From contig NZ_JVLH01000006.1 of assembly GCF_001070855.1 (NCBI RefSeq), positions 62,001 through 126,000 on the forward strand: a stretch of 64,000 nucleotides of DNA. The letters are read 5' to 3'. A program made the position numbers and the translations under genes. The DNA is from Trueperella pyogenes. GTDB lineage: Bacteria > Actinomycetota > Actinomycetes > Actinomycetales > Actinomycetaceae. Shown in pieces: positions 1 through 8,580 of the stretch. Position 1 is the first letter of the stretch. Every line of letters starts with the position of its first letter. The notes under the pieces were generated by a model that saw only the letters and a program-made list of their open reading frames with translations, did no database searches and was not told the DNA's origin.

Positions 1-1211
1 AAGGTCTCTTGGAACTCGGAAATGAAGGGAATAGAACCGCCAACACCAATATTGACCGCCTGCACGCCCCATGCGTCGGTAAGCGCTTGCTTGACCACGT
101 GTGAAACTGGGGAATCAACATCAGCAAGGTATCCGGGGCCTAGGTCGAGATCAGAAATCTCGATACGTGCACCAAAGGGCGCGTGCTCACGAAGGTGCTT
201 CTCAATCGCATCCATTGCCTGACGCGGATCGACACCGGGAACCGTGCGCATCGACAGACGGAAACGAACGTGAGGAATGATCGTATTCGACGAATTCGCA
301 ACGCTGGTTGTATCAAAGCCAATCAGTGACACGGAAGGCTTCGTCCAGGTACGCGCCGCGAGATCTCCGCTACCAGCAAGTCGAACCTGATCGAGCATTC
401 CGCTTGCCGCGCGAAATTCATCTTCTGGCCAATCAACCTCTGCGTGGTCATCTCCACCCAAACCTTCAACAACGATATTGCCATCTTGGTCATAGAGCGA
501 CGCAATCAGAAGAGCAGCGCAGGTGGGAGCATCGATCATCGGGCCGCCAAACATTCCTGAGTGAACAGCATGATCAGCCACAGTGAGATCAACCGTGAAA
601 GCGCAGTTACCACGCAAGCTTGTCGTGACAGCAGGCTCGCCAGCCTTCCAGTTATCTGAGTCGGTGACGATGATGACATCAGCTTCAAGCTGGTCGCGGT
701 AGGTCTCAAGGAAGTGAGTAAAAGAGGGCGAACCGATTTCTTCTTCGCCTTCGATGTAGACAACAACATTCGCGCCCAGATCCTTACCAAGAAGGCTCAA
801 AGATCCGAGGTGAACAATGACGCCCGCACCATCGTCAGAAGTGCCGCGGCCATAGATGCGGTCGCCCTTAACGACGGTTACCCAAGGGTCTGAGTGCCAA
901 CGTGCGAGATCTCCAGTTGGCTGGACATCGTGGTGAGCATAAAGAAGGACCGTCGGCGCGCCCTCAATATGAGGGGAACGAGCAAGGATTGCCGGCTTGC
1001 CTTGAACTCCTTCAGGAGTTGTCACTGAGTGAATCTGAGCGTCCAGGCCAAGGGCTTCAAAGCGAGAACGAATATGCTCAGCGGAACGGTCAACATCCGC
1101 AGCGTGAGAAGGATCCGAAGAAACGGAAGGAATGGCCACGAGCTGAGACAGCTCATCAACCAATTGCGGGAAGAGAGCGTCAAGACGCTCGCGAAGTTCA
1201 TTGGTATTCAT
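1..1211 (-). CDS. M20-family dipeptidase/peptidase, C-terminus cut by window edge
   Basis: Zinc-dependent M20 exopeptidase of the dipeptidase (PepV/carnosinase-like) type that cleaves small peptides in the cytoplasm. About 403 residues are visible, from the ATG at 1211 with no stop before base 1; the family usually has about 440-470, so the last part is missing. Visible motifs in order are YAHHDVQP (metal-binding His/Asp), GRGTSDDGAG (bridging Asp) and EGEEEIGSP (catalytic Glu pair), then a dimerisation domain and the GVGGSIPF segment typical of the C-terminal metal site. No strong ribosome site precedes the ATG. The downstream neighbour is divergent. Exact substrate unknown. Confidence 0.9.
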   Translation of the reverse strand, partial: MNTNELRERLDALFPQLVDELSQLVAIPSVSSDPSHAADVDRSAEHIRSRFEALGLDAQIHSVTTPEGVQGKPAILARSPHIEGAPTVLLYAHHDVQPTGDLARWHSDPWVTVVKGDRIYGRGTSDDGAGVIVHLGSLSLLGKDLGANVVVYIEGEEEIGSPSFTHFLETYRDQLEADVIIVTDSDNWKAGEPAVTTSLRGNCAFTVDLTVADHAVHSGMFGGPMIDAPTCAALLIASLYDQDGNIVVEGLGGDDHAEVDWPEDEFRAASGMLDQVRLAGSGDLAARTWTKPSVSLIGFDTTSVANSSNTIIPHVRFRLSMRTVPGVDPRQAMDAIEKHLREHAPFGARIEISDLDLGPGYLADVDSPVSHVVKQALTDAWGVQAVNIGVGGSIPFISEFQET

Positions 1212-1311
1212 AAGGCAAGAGTATCTCTTCTACAGGTTTCTGCTCGCATGAATCCATTCTTAGCGGGCAAGAATGTGCCGATCGCACTATCGATCTATTA
1301 CCCTTAGAGAC

Positions 1312-1929
1312 GTGTTGAGCTCAAAGAAGTCAGAACCCGAAGAAACTCCTCAGCCTCAGACGGCAAACGATCGTTCAAAGAGCGGTCCGACGCCTTCGCG
1401 TAAGCAGGCGCAGGCGCGTAATGATCATTCCTTGATTGTTGCGGATCGTAAGGCTGCCAAGAAAGCCGCACGTGAGCGCGCTCGCGCGATGCGTCTTGAA
1501 CAAGATCGTCTCCAGCAAGAAGCGCTGATCACCGGAGACGAGCGCTATATGCCGCTGCGTGACAAGGGCAAGGTCAGGCGCTTTACTCGCGACTGGCTTG
1601 ATGCTCGCTGGTCCTTCTCAGAGTTCGTCTTCCCAGTGATGATTCTGTTCTTCGTTGTTTTCTTCGGTGTCTCTTTCTTCGCCTCAACCTCAGCTGTTGG
1701 TCAGCGCGCACTCTTCATTGTCATGCTGATTATGTACGGCCTGTTCTTCGTTGCGATCGTTGAGACCAGCATCGTGTGGCGGCGCATCAAGCGTCAGGTT
1801 CGTGAGGTTTACCCGCGCGAGCCCATGCCTCGTCGCATGTGGTTCTACGCATTCTCGCGCGCAATTATGCTGCGCCCATGGCGTTCGCCTCGTCCGCAGG
1901 TCGAGCGCGGGCAGTTCCCAAAGAGATAA
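1312..1929 (+). CDS. DUF3043 membrane protein
   Basis: Actinobacterial DUF3043 protein of unknown function. I place the start at the GTG at 1312, because family members begin with a short Lys-rich segment like the SSKKSEPEE seen here; an ATG at 1273 in the same frame would add 13 unlikely residues. The 205-residue protein has a basic, Ala/Arg-rich N-terminal half (the KKAARERARAMRLEQDR stretch) followed by two membrane segments at about 103-123 and 132-154, and a short basic tail ending QFPKR. It is monocistronic and ends in a strong hairpin. Family assignment is firm; role is not known. Confidence 0.85.
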   Translation: MLSSKKSEPEETPQPQTANDRSKSGPTPSRKQAQARNDHSLIVADRKAAKKAARERARAMRLEQDRLQQEALITGDERYMPLRDKGKVRRFTRDWLDARWSFSEFVFPVMILFFVVFFGVSFFASTSAVGQRALFIVMLIMYGLFFVAIVETSIVWRRIKRQVREVYPREPMPRRMWFYAFSRAIMLRPWRSPRPQVERGQFPKR

Positions 1930-1946
1930 TTTCATAATCCCGATTT

Positions 1947-1984
1947 AGAGGGGTGCAGGTTATTCACCTGCACCCCTCTTTTTA
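1947..1984 (+). terminator. Rho-independent terminator after the DUF3043 gene
   Basis: A perfect 14-bp stem (1947-1960 with 1966-1979), five-base loop, then a T run to 1984, 18 bases after the DUF3043 stop. Confidence 0.9.
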
Positions 1985-2020
1985 TCCACAGGGCAGCAAT
2001 TTATTCGGCGTTTTCCACAG
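1982..2020 (+). promoter_or_regulatory. Paired DnaA-box-like module
   Basis: TTATCCACAG at 1982-1991 is an exact DnaA box, followed after 13 bases by TCGGCG and TTTTCCACAG (2005-2020), a second DnaA-like box. The same two-part arrangement recurs on the minus strand upstream of ssb (20617-20653). Here it precedes the unknown gene at 2096. DnaA binding is inferred from the consensus only. Confidence 0.5.
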
Positions 2021-2095
2021 ATTTCTTGAGGGCCAAACTTCGACCTCAATACAGAGGCACACTCGTGAAGCGAAAAGCTTATGAAAGGAACAATC

Positions 2096-2608
2096 ATGGC
2101 GCATCACTCTTCGGCCCTTGAAAGCATTCCTCCGCTCTACGGAGATCCTGGATGGGTTGAAAACAGCGGACTAATTAAAATTCTCTGGCCGCTCACGGAT
2201 ACTCAGGTCGCCTCTGATTTCTTCAGATTCTCTGGATTAGATAGCCCGCAAATCGAAAAGATCCGTCCGCTTCTTCCTGCAGATAACCTGCAGGATCGCC
2301 AGAATAACGCTCCCCCGCTGGAGCTCTTTTTTAAGGCGGCACTTCGCAATCCTCGTGTTTCTTTGGGAGGTTACCTCGTTCTTGCACCCCGATGGGATGA
2401 GAGGATGAGCATTGATTCGCTCTTCATTGAAGACGAATCAGCGCTGAACTACCGCGAGAGCCCATGGGCGCTGATTTATGAAGACGGAATCTGGGAAAAA
2501 CTCCAGGAAGAACTGGGATTCGACGGCTACTGCCGCCCCGATGAATGCGAGCCCATCACATGTCTCGATGAGACTAGAGGCCCCGGCTGGTGGCTCTGGT
2601 GGGACTGA
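2096..2608 (+). CDS. Hypothetical protein
   Basis: I do not recognise this 170-residue protein. The ATG at 2096 is chosen over one at 2081 because GAAAGGAA (2083-2090) is a well-spaced ribosome site. No signal peptide or membrane segment is visible. The protein is acidic and rich in Pro, Trp and Leu, and ends in an aromatic cluster (PGWWLWWD). The gene sits between a terminator with a paired DnaA-box module and a SpoU methyltransferase 31 bases downstream on the same strand, so the two may be co-transcribed. Coding status is supported by the ribosome site and the clean gene boundaries; function is unknown. Confidence 0.7.
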   Translation: MAHHSSALESIPPLYGDPGWVENSGLIKILWPLTDTQVASDFFRFSGLDSPQIEKIRPLLPADNLQDRQNNAPPLELFFKAALRNPRVSLGGYLVLAPRWDERMSIDSLFIEDESALNYRESPWALIYEDGIWEKLQEELGFDGYCRPDECEPITCLDETRGPGWWLWWD

Positions 2609-2639
2609 GCGCACAACGCGTCAGTGGCACAATAAAGGA

Positions 2640-3500
2640 ATGCTCATTCATCTGACATCCGCCTCGCTCGAAGAGGATCCGCGTCTGGCCGACTACACCT
2701 CAATGACCGATGTTCATCTTCGCAAGAGTCTGGAAGTCGAACGCGGCCTATACATGGCGGAGTCAACGAATGTCATCATCCGTGCTCTCGAGGCTGGTCA
2801 TCGCCCACGCTCACTCATCATGGCTCCACGTTGGCTTCCTGACCTAGAACCGCTCTTCGAGCGCTTCCTGGGAGCCAAGGACGGCGGCGAGATACCCGTC
2901 TTCATCGCTCCTGAACCGATTCTGGAGAGCATCACAGGATTCCATCTTCACCGTGGTGCACTCGCTTCAATGCAACGACCTGTTTTACCTTTGGTGGCAG
3001 ATCTTCTGTCATCTTTAGGAGACGGCCCCAAGCGGATTCTGATCCTTGAAAATCTGGTCGACCATACGAATGTGGGTGCCGCATTCAGAAGCGCCGCCGC
3101 GCTTGGTGCGGATGCAGTTCTTGTCACTCCAGAATGTGCAGATCCGCTCTACCGGCGCTCCGTTCGCGTCTCAATGGGAACGGTCTTCCAGGTCCCATGG
3201 ACCAGATTGGAAGACTGGCCGGCGAACGATGACCTGCACGATGCAGGATTTTCTTTGGCAGCTCTGGCCCTCAGTGATGATTCCGTCAGCCTTGATGAGT
3301 TCGTGATGATGCCCGTGATGACAGATAAAAATTCGCGTGTTGCCTTGGTCATGGGAACGGAGGGCGATGGTCTGAGGAAGAGTACCCTGTCACGCACCGA
3401 TTACGTCGTTCGTATCCCCATGATGGGTGGTGTCGATTCGCTCAACGTTGCTGCAGCAAGTGCGGTTGCCCTGTGGGCAACGCGACTACCTCGTGCGTAG
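2640..3500 (+). CDS. TrmH/SpoU-family RNA 2'-O-methyltransferase
   Basis: SPOUT-class methyltransferase that transfers a methyl group from S-adenosylmethionine to a ribose 2'-hydroxyl in rRNA or tRNA. The 286-residue protein has an N-terminal substrate-binding region (about 1-110) and the three SpoU motifs: NVGAAFRSA (about 140), LVMGTEGDGL (about 240) and IPMMGGVDSLNVAAAS (about 262), which form the knotted cofactor site. The start at 2640 fits the usual N-terminus (LADYT-x-x-TDVxLR), though an AAAGGA abuts the ATG too closely to be an ideal ribosome site. It overlaps the convergent HAD gene by 15 bases at the 3' end. The target nucleotide cannot be told from sequence. Confidence 0.88.
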   Translation: MLIHLTSASLEEDPRLADYTSMTDVHLRKSLEVERGLYMAESTNVIIRALEAGHRPRSLIMAPRWLPDLEPLFERFLGAKDGGEIPVFIAPEPILESITGFHLHRGALASMQRPVLPLVADLLSSLGDGPKRILILENLVDHTNVGAAFRSAAALGADAVLVTPECADPLYRRSVRVSMGTVFQVPWTRLEDWPANDDLHDAGFSLAALALSDDSVSLDEFVMMPVMTDKNSRVALVMGTEGDGLRKSTLSRTDYVVRIPMMGGVDSLNVAAASAVALWATRLPRA

Positions 3501-4244
3501 TTCCTTCACAATTCCTGCGATCACATCAACGCATTCTTCCCAACCACTCACAGCGAGGGTCGGGTATCCGGCAGCCTTCACTGGGTAATCGTTACCGGAC
3601 TCGTCTAGCCGATCCCCAATGAAGAGCATATCTTCGGGTGCGATTCCAGTGATCTCAACAAGCTTGCCCATGCCATAGGCCTTATCGATTCCGTGACGGG
3701 TGATATCAACCGAAGTTGATCCTCCCCCACGCACCTCAAGGTCTGGAAGATCCTCTGCGACCGCATCACGAAGAGCCCGCTTCTTATCACCTGTCGGGTC
3801 CCACGCGCGCTTCGCCTCTAGAGGAGCTTGCTGTCCCAGCGCTGAGAAAGTAATCTGCGAGCCTCGGTCCTCAATGATCTCTCCCCAAGGATGTGCTTCC
3901 CACACTCCTTGCTGACGCGCATGGCGTTCGAGCGAGGCAATTGCGCGCTCACGCTGCTCTCTAGTCAGGTCATTGGCATAAACCTGTTCCCACTGAGCAT
4001 CCTGTTCATCCCAACGGTAGTAGCGCGTCCCGCAGGTGGGCATGAGATGCAAGTTCTTCAATTCAGAAGAAGAAGCGCCGAGGTTGTCCAGTAGCTGAGT
4101 GCGAAACTGTCCAAACTCTCCACCAGAGATCACGCACACTGGGACGCAGTCGAGCAGTGCACGAAGTTGATTAGCCATCGACTCCGGAAGCGCAGACTTC
4201 GACGGTGCCAGAGTGTCATCAAGGTCGAAAGCTACGAGGCGCAT
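3486..4244 (-). CDS. HAD-superfamily hydrolase (COG0561-like)
   Basis: HAD-type phosphatase, probably acting on sugar phosphates or similar small phosphoesters. The 252-residue protein shows motif I DLDDTLAPS (residues 6-14), motif II in the VISGG segment and the acidic motif IV in FIGDRLDESGNDYPV near 205-220; the middle cap region is of the IIB kind. AAGGAGA lies 5 bases before the ATG. It is the last gene of a three-gene run (metP-like, metS-like, HAD), starting 9 bases after the small subunit stop, so it is probably co-transcribed with the amino-acid importer. Whether its job relates to that importer is not evident. Confidence 0.85.
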   Translation of the reverse strand: MRLVAFDLDDTLAPSKSALPESMANQLRALLDCVPVCVISGGEFGQFRTQLLDNLGASSSELKNLHLMPTCGTRYYRWDEQDAQWEQVYANDLTREQRERAIASLERHARQQGVWEAHPWGEIIEDRGSQITFSALGQQAPLEAKRAWDPTGDKKRALRDAVAEDLPDLEVRGGGSTSVDITRHGIDKAYGMGKLVEITGIAPEDMLFIGDRLDESGNDYPVKAAGYPTLAVSGWEECVDVIAGIVKELRTR

Positions 4245-4253
4245 GCTATCTCC

Positions 4254-4406
4254 TTATCGCGAGTTGGGCTCCGCAACAGGAGCAGTCGTTTCAGCCTCGT
4301 CCTCGCCAGGAGTCGGCAGGAGTCGAAGCATCACGAGTGAAGCAACAAGCCCTCCCCATACCAGAAGGATCGTCACAATCATCATGATGATAGCAGCGGG
4401 GGTCAT
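4254..4406 (-). CDS. metS: MetS-like small subunit of NSS methionine/alanine importer
   Basis: A 50-residue protein that is easily missed. It has a short N-terminus (MTPAAI), one hydrophobic membrane helix (about residues 5-29, containing VWGGLVASLVMLR) and a short acidic tail. This matches the small-subunit family that accompanies bacterial sodium symporters of the MetP type; in Corynebacterium glutamicum MetP and MetS together import methionine and alanine. Its ATG overlaps the stop of the transporter gene (ATGA at 4403-4406), a sign of translational coupling, and AAGGAGA precedes it. Assignment rests on size, motif and position next to the large subunit. Confidence 0.88.
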   Translation of the reverse strand: MTPAAIIMMIVTILLVWGGLVASLVMLRLLPTPGEDEAETTAPVAEPNSR

Positions 4407-5947
4407 GCGATCTCCTTAGATGTTGACGACGTGCTTGAACGATGAGGATGCGACCAGGGCATCAGGGTAAGGATTGCGGATGCGAGGAGCGCGAAACCAA
4501 CAGATCCCCACCCGAAGATGTTCACAAGATATCCGGCGTAGCCACCGTAGCCCTCACTGATGCTTGAAATCACAGAGGTCACCAGCATGAACGCCAGCAC
4601 CAAGGGAATGACGATACCAACGAGGTAGTCCCATACGGGAGGAATCGAAGGTGCTGAAACAGAGTTAAGGTGCCTACGCAGCCCCCGAAGCCTGGGGCGC
4701 ACAAGTGCGGTGTAGAGCGCCATGGCAATCGCACAACCAACAACTCCCAGATTGTTGATGAAGTTATCAATGATATCCAAGGTATTCAGACCCGAACGTG
4801 TCGCGAAGAACGCCAAAGAAATAATCGTTGTTGGGATTCCCATGACGAGCGAAGCTTTCACAGGAGTCAAGGCAAACTTATCTTGAATTGCACCAGAAAC
4901 CACCTGCAAGAGCGAGAGCAGAGAGGTGATGCCTGCAAGGACAAGCGAAGAGAAGAACAGGACTCCGAAAAGCGGCCCGCCCGGCATCATCGAAATAATC
5001 TTCGGGAAGGTGACAAAGGAAAGAATCGGACCGGTCAGTCCCTTCAACTCAGAAACCGCAACTCCCTGCGAATGAGCCATGAATCCCAGGGCCGAGAACA
5101 CTCCAATACCAGCAAGAATTTCGAAGGATGAATTAGCAAAACCAGCGACCAAAGCAGTTCCGGTAACGTTCGACTTCTTCTGAAGGTACGAGGCGTAGGT
5201 CAGCATGATTCCAAAGCCAACCGAGAGCGAGAAGAAAATCTGAGCAAATGCGGCGAGCCACACCTTGGGTTGAGTCAGGGAACTCCAATTGGGCGTGAAG
5301 AAAGCACTCAGGCCTTCCAGTGCACCCGGCAGGAAGAGGGCACGCACAACAAGAGCAAGGAAGAGGACAACCAAAAGAGGAAGGAAAATCTTATTGGCCT
5401 TCTCAAGCCCTCGTGCGACACCAAAAGAAGCGATGAGCAAGATACATGCCCATACCAAGACAAGCGGGATTGCAACTGCCGCTACTGGAGTCCATGAGAA
5501 TTCATCAGAACCGACGGTTCCCAGGAAAGAAGAAAGGAAGAACGTCTGCGAATCCTCACCCCAGGCCTCGGTAATCGAATAGAAGACGTAGCTTCCAGAC
5601 CACGCAACAACCGCGGCGTAGTAGGTAATAATCACAAAGCAGATGAACACGCACAACCAGCCGAGGAACTCTCCCTTAGCGTTCATGCGGCGGAAGGCCC
5701 ACGGAGGGGTTCCACGGAACTTATGGCCAACGGCGTACTCGAGCCAAAGGATCGGAATACCAGCGAAAAGCAAAGCGACGAGGTAGGGAACAAGGAACGC
5801 TCCCCCGCCATTGGTGTATGCAACACCTGGGAATCGCCAGATATTACCCAAGCCGATCGCGGAACCGATAGCTGCCATTAAAAAGCCAGTTTGGCTGGTC
5901 CATGTGTCGCGCGTGCGACGTTTCGCAGGAGATGCTGCCGTGCTCAT
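4403..5947 (-). CDS. metP: NSS-family sodium-dependent amino acid transporter (MetP-like)
   Basis: Sodium:neurotransmitter-symporter family permease in the cytoplasmic membrane, likely importing methionine and/or alanine with Na+. The 514-residue protein carries the family signature GSAIGLGNIWRFP in helix 1 (about 26-38) and a run of about 11-12 hydrophobic helices, ending in a short Ser/Thr-rich tail. The presence of the MetS-like small subunit directly downstream supports a MetP-type transporter rather than a tyrosine or leucine transporter. AAGGAAGG precedes the ATG. It lies 69 bases after the metal ABC operon on the same strand; read-through is possible but a separate promoter seems likely. 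Confidence 0.88.
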   Translation of the reverse strand: MSTAASPAKRRTRDTWTSQTGFLMAAIGSAIGLGNIWRFPGVAYTNGGGAFLVPYLVALLFAGIPILWLEYAVGHKFRGTPPWAFRRMNAKGEFLGWLCVFICFVIITYYAAVVAWSGSYVFYSITEAWGEDSQTFFLSSFLGTVGSDEFSWTPVAAVAIPLVLVWACILLIASFGVARGLEKANKIFLPLLVVLFLALVVRALFLPGALEGLSAFFTPNWSSLTQPKVWLAAFAQIFFSLSVGFGIMLTYASYLQKKSNVTGTALVAGFANSSFEILAGIGVFSALGFMAHSQGVAVSELKGLTGPILSFVTFPKIISMMPGGPLFGVLFFSSLVLAGITSLLSLLQVVSGAIQDKFALTPVKASLVMGIPTTIISLAFFATRSGLNTLDIIDNFINNLGVVGCAIAMALYTALVRPRLRGLRRHLNSVSAPSIPPVWDYLVGIVIPLVLAFMLVTSVISSISEGYGGYAGYLVNIFGWGSVGFALLASAILTLMPWSHPHRSSTSSTSKEIA

Positions 5948-6016
5948 GTAGACGTTTCCTTCCTTAATACAGGCCCAAACCTAGTGACGTCTCAGGAGCC
6001 GAGCAATACTTTTCCA

Positions 6017-6856
6017 CTATGCGAAACGGGCTCGGCAGGATCGATAAACCCACGCAGCAATGAAAACAACCGTAACTACGCAGACAATTGATGCTCCCGC
6101 TGGAAGATCCAAAGACCAGGAGAGGTAAATACCACACAGAGAACTCAGCACACCGATGACGAGAGCGCTTCCAATCATCGCTCCCAGTGAATTTGTCAGA
6201 AGGCGAGCACTTGCGGCGGGAGTAATGAGCAGGGCAAGAACCAAGATGTTGCCGATGATCTGGACGGAAATCACGACTGCACCAGCAACACTGACATAGA
6301 CCAAAAGATCTAGAGCCATCACCGGCAATCCGGCGACTCGAGCGCTCTCTCGATCAAGACTCACGGCAACAACTTCTTTGTGAAAGAAAGCAAAAACCCC
6401 GACGATCACTGCTGATGCAATCAGTACGAAAGGTACTTCCGAAGCAGGGATGCCCGTCAGCGAGCCAAAAAGGAAATCTTGAAGGGACCCCGCATATCCC
6501 GGTGCCCAGGAAATGATGACCAATCCCAAACCAAAGGCCCCAACGAAAAGAACACCAATGATTGAGTCTTCCTTCAAACGCCTATTTTGGGAAAGAAGCG
6601 CAACGAGCACAGCAGTTCCAACGCCTGCAAGTGTTCCTCCCAATACCAGGGACCCCGAACAGACAAAAGCGATTGCAAGACCGGGAAAAACCGAGTGAGC
6701 GACGGCATCTCCAATGAAAGACATCCCGCGCAGGACAACATGACAGCCAACAACCGCACATACGCAGGCAGCAACGCAGGTGACAAGAATGGCACGGGGT
6801 AAGAAAGCCAATGCTGGATTCGTCAGATCGCGAAGAAAGTCAATGATACTCAGCAC
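6017..6856 (-). CDS. Anchored-repeat metal ABC transporter, permease
   Basis: Membrane channel of a zinc/manganese-type ABC importer (ABC-3 family, ZnuB/TroC-like). The 279-residue protein is almost entirely hydrophobic with about eight helices and the GDAVAHSVFPGLA segment near residue 48 that is typical of this family's contact with the ATPase. The start is the GTG at 6856, directly abutting the TAA of the ATPase gene (TAAGTG), so it is translated as the last gene of the operon. The linked wall proteins place it in the actinobacterial anchored-repeat subtype of these importers. Metal choice is inferred from the Zur-like operator at 12611. Confidence 0.9.
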   Translation of the reverse strand: MLSIIDFLRDLTNPALAFLPRAILVTCVAACVCAVVGCHVVLRGMSFIGDAVAHSVFPGLAIAFVCSGSLVLGGTLAGVGTAVLVALLSQNRRLKEDSIIGVLFVGAFGLGLVIISWAPGYAGSLQDFLFGSLTGIPASEVPFVLIASAVIVGVFAFFHKEVVAVSLDRESARVAGLPVMALDLLVYVSVAGAVVISVQIIGNILVLALLITPAASARLLTNSLGAMIGSALVIGVLSSLCGIYLSWSLDLPAGASIVCVVTVVFIAAWVYRSCRARFA

Positions 6857-7612
6857 TTAGATCACCCCTAGGACCTTCAGTAGCGGATTCGACGGGCGAA
6901 TATCAAAGGTGTGCATCCACACCTCAGGATCGCGAATCTCTTCCGGTTTCCCCGAGGCAACAACAGTCGAGTTCAGCAAGAAAAGTCGATCACAGGCATC
7001 AATAGCCCCAAGAATGTCGTGGGTTGTCATGAGGATGGCGCAACCAGAGAGAGCGAGCCTACGGAAGACGTCCATCAGACTTTCTTGAGTCGGCATATCC
7101 AGGCCAGTAAAGGGTTCATCCAATAGAAGCAATTGCGGGCGTAAAGCAAGAGCCCTGGCAACCAGCACTCGCTGGCGTTGGCCACCCGAAAGCTCCCCGA
7201 TCACTCGATCTCCAAGCTGCGCTAGACCAACCTGATGCAGTGCCTCTTCGACGGCGCGATGGTCATCGATCTTAGCCCTGCGCCCCCATCCAATCCGGCG
7301 GGCTCGCGCACTGAGAACCGCCTGACGGATGCTGATAGGAAAATCCCAGGCAAACTCATGACGCTGCGGAACATATCCGACTGATCGAGGCTGAAGCGGG
7401 ACACCCATTGAGGTGATGTGAGTCGAGCGGGAAGGAATCACGCCAAGTATTGCGCGCAAAAGAGTTGTCTTCCCAGCACCGTTGGGACCAATAAGCGCAC
7501 AAAACTCCCCGGGAGCAACCGTGAGTGAGACCGATTTGAGTACCTCACGCCCGGGGTAGGACACGTCCAAGTTACAGATATCGAGTGCTGAAACCAAATT
7601 CTCAGTACCCAT
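6857..7612 (-). CDS. Anchored-repeat metal ABC transporter, ATP-binding subunit
   Basis: ATPase that powers the metal importer. The 251-residue protein contains Walker A GPNGAGKTT (about 40-48), Q-loop region PQRHEF, ABC signature LSGGQRQRV (about 140), Walker B LLLLDEP (about 160) and the switch His in TTHD. I start it at the ATG at 7612, which overlaps the stop of the preceding gene as TGATG; a GTG one codon upstream at 7615 is equally possible. The overlapping junctions with both neighbours show a single operon. Family (ZnuC/MntB-like) is firm; zinc is inferred from the operator. Confidence 0.9.
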   Translation of the reverse strand: MGTENLVSALDICNLDVSYPGREVLKSVSLTVAPGEFCALIGPNGAGKTTLLRAILGVIPSRSTHITSMGVPLQPRSVGYVPQRHEFAWDFPISIRQAVLSARARRIGWGRRAKIDDHRAVEEALHQVGLAQLGDRVIGELSGGQRQRVLVARALALRPQLLLLDEPFTGLDMPTQESLMDVFRRLALSGCAILMTTHDILGAIDACDRLFLLNSTVVASGKPEEIRDPEVWMHTFDIRPSNPLLKVLGVI

Positions 7613-8580
7613 CACACGTCGCTTTCCGAACCGAAGTCACGAGAAACATCCTCGCGTGCTTCCTCAATCTGCTTTTGAGATTTCTTTGTCCGATGTGCAA
7701 CGACGATAAAGGCAATCACGCCCAAGGCCAAACAGATCGCTCCATAGATCAGATACTCATTATTTCCGCCCTGTTCACGCGCTACCTGCGGCTTGGCAGT
7801 ATGCGTCCCCTCTTTCGTCGAGGCCGCGAGCGCACTTGGCGTGAGCGCGCGGGCTTCTTCGGTCTTTACCTCATCGCCAACGACAAACCTAAGTGTGTCT
7901 GACACGCATTGCGGTGCCTCTTTATCTCCAAAGCACCAGCGCACGCTGAGTGCGTAAGCACCCGGAGCAGAAAACGCCCAATTTGCGTGAACGTGAGTAT
8001 TTGCCTCGACCCAGATGTCTGATTGGGAGGAAGTAGAAGAGTCATACAGGACTGTCGGCGCCCCGAAAGCCCCATCTTGTAGGAAAAGCCATGCTTGGCC
8101 TGGGCCCTGAAGATTCCCCAGGGTCATCGTTGCACCACTGCCCATGACCTTAATGAGTTCGGGGTCTTGAGTGTTCCATCCCAGCCAAACAACCCGAGGG
8201 TTTTGAGTTTGCGGAATGACCCAGTAGGACTCTCCCTCGTGCGCGTGCAGGAATGAATAGCTGGGGTCTGAGGGAACCTGAAGCTTGCCCGAATCGCTCA
8301 CGCGAAAAACAAGAGTGTCCAAAGGACGCCAGATCGGCGTTTCTCCTGAATCATCACGTGCCAGAATCTCAGGTTTCGAATCAACAATCTTTGGCCCCAA
8401 GTCAACGTGACCGCGTTCAATTGTGGCTTCTTCGCGCACCACCTGCTCAGAGGAATCTACGTGCTGAGTAAGAGGATCATCCGCTACCGCTGGCAGTACG
8501 ACGCTGGCGCTCACAGCAATACTGACAAAGAGCGCTGATAGCCCCCGCGCTATATTTCTCGTACTCATCCTCTTCATCAT
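7612..8580 (-). CDS. Surface-anchored repeat protein of the metal ABC locus (one repeat)
   Basis: Secreted, membrane-tethered protein of 322 residues. It has an N-terminal signal peptide (basic start, hydrophobic core, cleavage near AVADD), one copy of the actinobacterial surface-anchored repeat (starting GHVDLGP, with WVIPQTQNPRVVWLGW in the middle and HVHANWAFSAPGAY at the end, about 45-225), a linker, then a membrane helix (about 268-288) and a charged cytoplasmic tail. No LPxTG or LAxTG motif is seen before the helix, so it probably stays in the membrane. The ATG at 8580 overlaps the preceding stop (ATGA) with AGGAAAGGA upstream. Likely a metal-binding or docking partner of the importer; function inferred. 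Confidence 0.85.
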   Translation of the reverse strand: MMKRMSTRNIARGLSALFVSIAVSASVVLPAVADDPLTQHVDSSEQVVREEATIERGHVDLGPKIVDSKPEILARDDSGETPIWRPLDTLVFRVSDSGKLQVPSDPSYSFLHAHEGESYWVIPQTQNPRVVWLGWNTQDPELIKVMGSGATMTLGNLQGPGQAWLFLQDGAFGAPTVLYDSSTSSQSDIWVEANTHVHANWAFSAPGAYALSVRWCFGDKEAPQCVSDTLRFVVGDEVKTEEARALTPSALAASTKEGTHTAKPQVAREQGGNNEYLIYGAICLALGVIAFIVVAHRTKKSQKQIEEAREDVSRDFGSESDV

